Shown in pieces: positions 62,994 to 64,000 of a stretch of 64,000 nucleotides of DNA. A program made the translations under genes and the position numbers. The notes beneath the pieces were generated by a model, which worked only from the letters and a program-made list of their open reading frames with translations, was not told the origin of the DNA and ran no database searches. The stretch's first letter is position 1. Every line of letters begins with the position of its first letter. This DNA comes from Roseburia sp. Lineage in GTDB: Bacteria; Bacillota; Clostridia; Lachnospirales; Lachnospiraceae. The DNA lies in contig JAGBEG010000013.1 of NCBI GenBank assembly GCA_017937095.1, positions 186,001 to 250,000 of the forward strand. Reading direction: 5' to 3'.

Positions 62994-64000
62994 CTACAGT
63001 TCATATACCAAAACTCCCTCAATCGCGATACCGTTGGCATTTACCGTGTTCTTCAAACGATAAAGCATCTCGTTTTCCACGCTTGTTCTCGCGCATACGA
63101 CAAACGTCTTGTCGCAGATTTTTGCCGCTGCATAAGCATCCGCATTCTCAGCTACATCCGGGCTGTTTACAACAATGCAGTCATACTCATTGCCCTTCTG
63201 TGCCAGATACGCTTCAAAGCGGTCGTTCATCACGATATTAAAGCCCTTTTCCTCCGCAGTATCGCGGCAGACCTTATCCAGATAGCTGTTGAGCGCATCA
63301 GGCTTTGGCATCTCCTCATCTCCCAGGATATAACGGCTGATGGAATGCTCTGCCCCTCTGTTCTCCGTGGAGAGGTCCACAAACAGCGTTTTCTTCTGCT
63401 CATTTGCGTAGCTCATCGCCAGCTTTAATGCGACGTCCTTCTTCGGGCACTGTATCGGCATACAGTTGATGCGCACGCATTTTTTCTCCGCCGTCTCATC
63501 TTTCTTTCCCCTCAGGAACAATGCGACCTTCTTAAACACTTCCTCTTCGTTCGTGTTCTTTGGCTTGATATCGTCGATTACCGGAACCTCCAGGCATTCG
63601 CGAATCTCCTCCACGCTCTTTGGCTTCCTGCTTAAGATCAGCCAGAAGGAATACAGCACTACCTCGACGATGATACCGAGCAGTACGCCTGCCGTGACCG
63701 CCTTTAACACGCCCTTCTGAAAGTCTTCCTTTGTAATGGAGTAGCTCTCCACTTCCTTTACCTCATTGCTTAAGTACGGTGCGTCGAGAACCAGAAAACA
63801 CTTCTTTCCGACAAGCTCCTGTGACAATTCATCGGTTGCCTCGATAATTGCATTTGTAAACGCTAACGCGGCATTTTCATCGGCAATGGAAAACGCTCCG
63901 ATATTGACCGGATAGGTCAGATAAATCGTAGCGACGTCGCCCGCTTCTCCCTGCATAATATCGAAGACGAGCTGATAGGACTGATAATCCATTTCCAGCC
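62994..64000 (-). CDS. Wzz/CpsC-CpsD-like chain-length protein with degenerate ATPase, 5' end outside the window
   Basis: The frame is open to base 64000, so the N-terminus is missing. What remains is the end of an outer Wzz-type domain (IYLTYPVNIGAFSIADENAA), one helix (AVTAGVLLGIIVEVVLYSFWLIL) and a cytoplasmic kinase-like domain. In that domain the Walker A site is absent (CMPIQCPKKDVALKLA where GxxxxGKT/S is expected), Walker A' survives weakly (TLFVDLSTE), and there is no C-terminal Tyr cluster. It is probably a regulator of chain length that no longer binds ATP, or that relies on another kinase. It precedes the Wzy/GT block as in capsule loci. Confidence 0.78.
   Translation of the reverse strand, partial: LEMDYQSYQLVFDIMQGEAGDVATIYLTYPVNIGAFSIADENAALAFTNAIIEATDELSQELVGKKCFLVLDAPYLSNEVKEVESYSITKEDFQKGVLKAVTAGVLLGIIVEVVLYSFWLILSRKPKSVEEIRECLEVPVIDDIKPKNTNEEEVFKKVALFLRGKKDETAEKKCVRINCMPIQCPKKDVALKLAMSYANEQKKTLFVDLSTENRGAEHSISRYILGDEEMPKPDALNSYLDKVCRDTAEEKGFNIVMNDRFEAYLAQKGNEYDCIVVNSPDVAENADAYAAAKICDKTFVVCARTSVENEMLYRLKNTVNANGIAIEGVLVYEL

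Overview
The window looks like a chromosomal glycan-surface locus of a Gram-positive anaerobe of the Clostridia, most likely a gut Lachnospiraceae. The reasons are low to medium GC, GGAGG-type ribosome sites, extended -10 promoters, GBS-Bsp-like repeat wall proteins, a degenerate CpsD-like ATPase and teichoic-acid-type ABC export genes. No CDS that I accept lies on the + strand; transcription runs from right to left. No rRNA, tRNA or CRISPR array was seen.

Left flank (1-5.5 kb) is AT-rich accessory DNA. It holds the N-terminal part of a HAM1-like protein that appears to run into a SIR2-like domain at the window edge, reminiscent of the Kongming NAD-depletion defence. Next to it are a membrane protein with an effector-like C-terminus, a signal-anchored coiled-coil protein, and small unknown genes.

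5.5-20.3 kb: two very large secreted wall proteins (a transglutaminase-like protein and an amidase/glucosaminidase) share a GBS-Bsp-like repeat array. They bracket a cargo block with an acetyltransferase carrying a G11 tract, a GT52-like transferase, an HMGL-type aldolase fusion, a KdsB homologue, two GT2 enzymes and a DUF2304 protein. 20.3-25.0 kb encodes a CDP-3,6-dideoxyhexose pathway (RfbF, RfbH, RfbG, an RfbC-like epimerase, an SDR reductase), best read as CDP-ascarylose-like. 25.0-35.6 kb holds a Wzx flippase, a large duplicated membrane protein, glycosyltransferases, an acyltransferase broken at a C7 tract, a methyltransferase with a coiled-coil tail and a Wzm/Wzt ABC exporter. This unit starts at a promoter near 35.7 kb.

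35.9-45.2 kb is a second unit. It starts at a strong promoter near 45.3 kb with the polyprenyl-phosphate sugar-1-phosphate transferase and ends at a strong terminator near 35.8 kb. Two ATPase-nuclease cassettes are embedded among its GT2 genes: AAA plus PD-(D/E)XK, and an acidic protein plus AAA plus TOPRIM, the latter with its own promoter.

45.4-64 kb is visibly GC-richer. It holds a chain-length/kinase-like protein cut by the right edge, a Wzy polymerase, a second Wzx, three GT4 and GT2 enzymes, an epimerase and an acyltransferase. It also holds three copies of a two-gene membrane module that I interpret as split GT-C-like enzymes. Together the genes would start a lipid-linked glycan, assemble and flip or export it by both Wzx/Wzy and ABC routes, and decorate it with rare sugars and acyl groups, at least two of which look switchable by homopolymer slippage.
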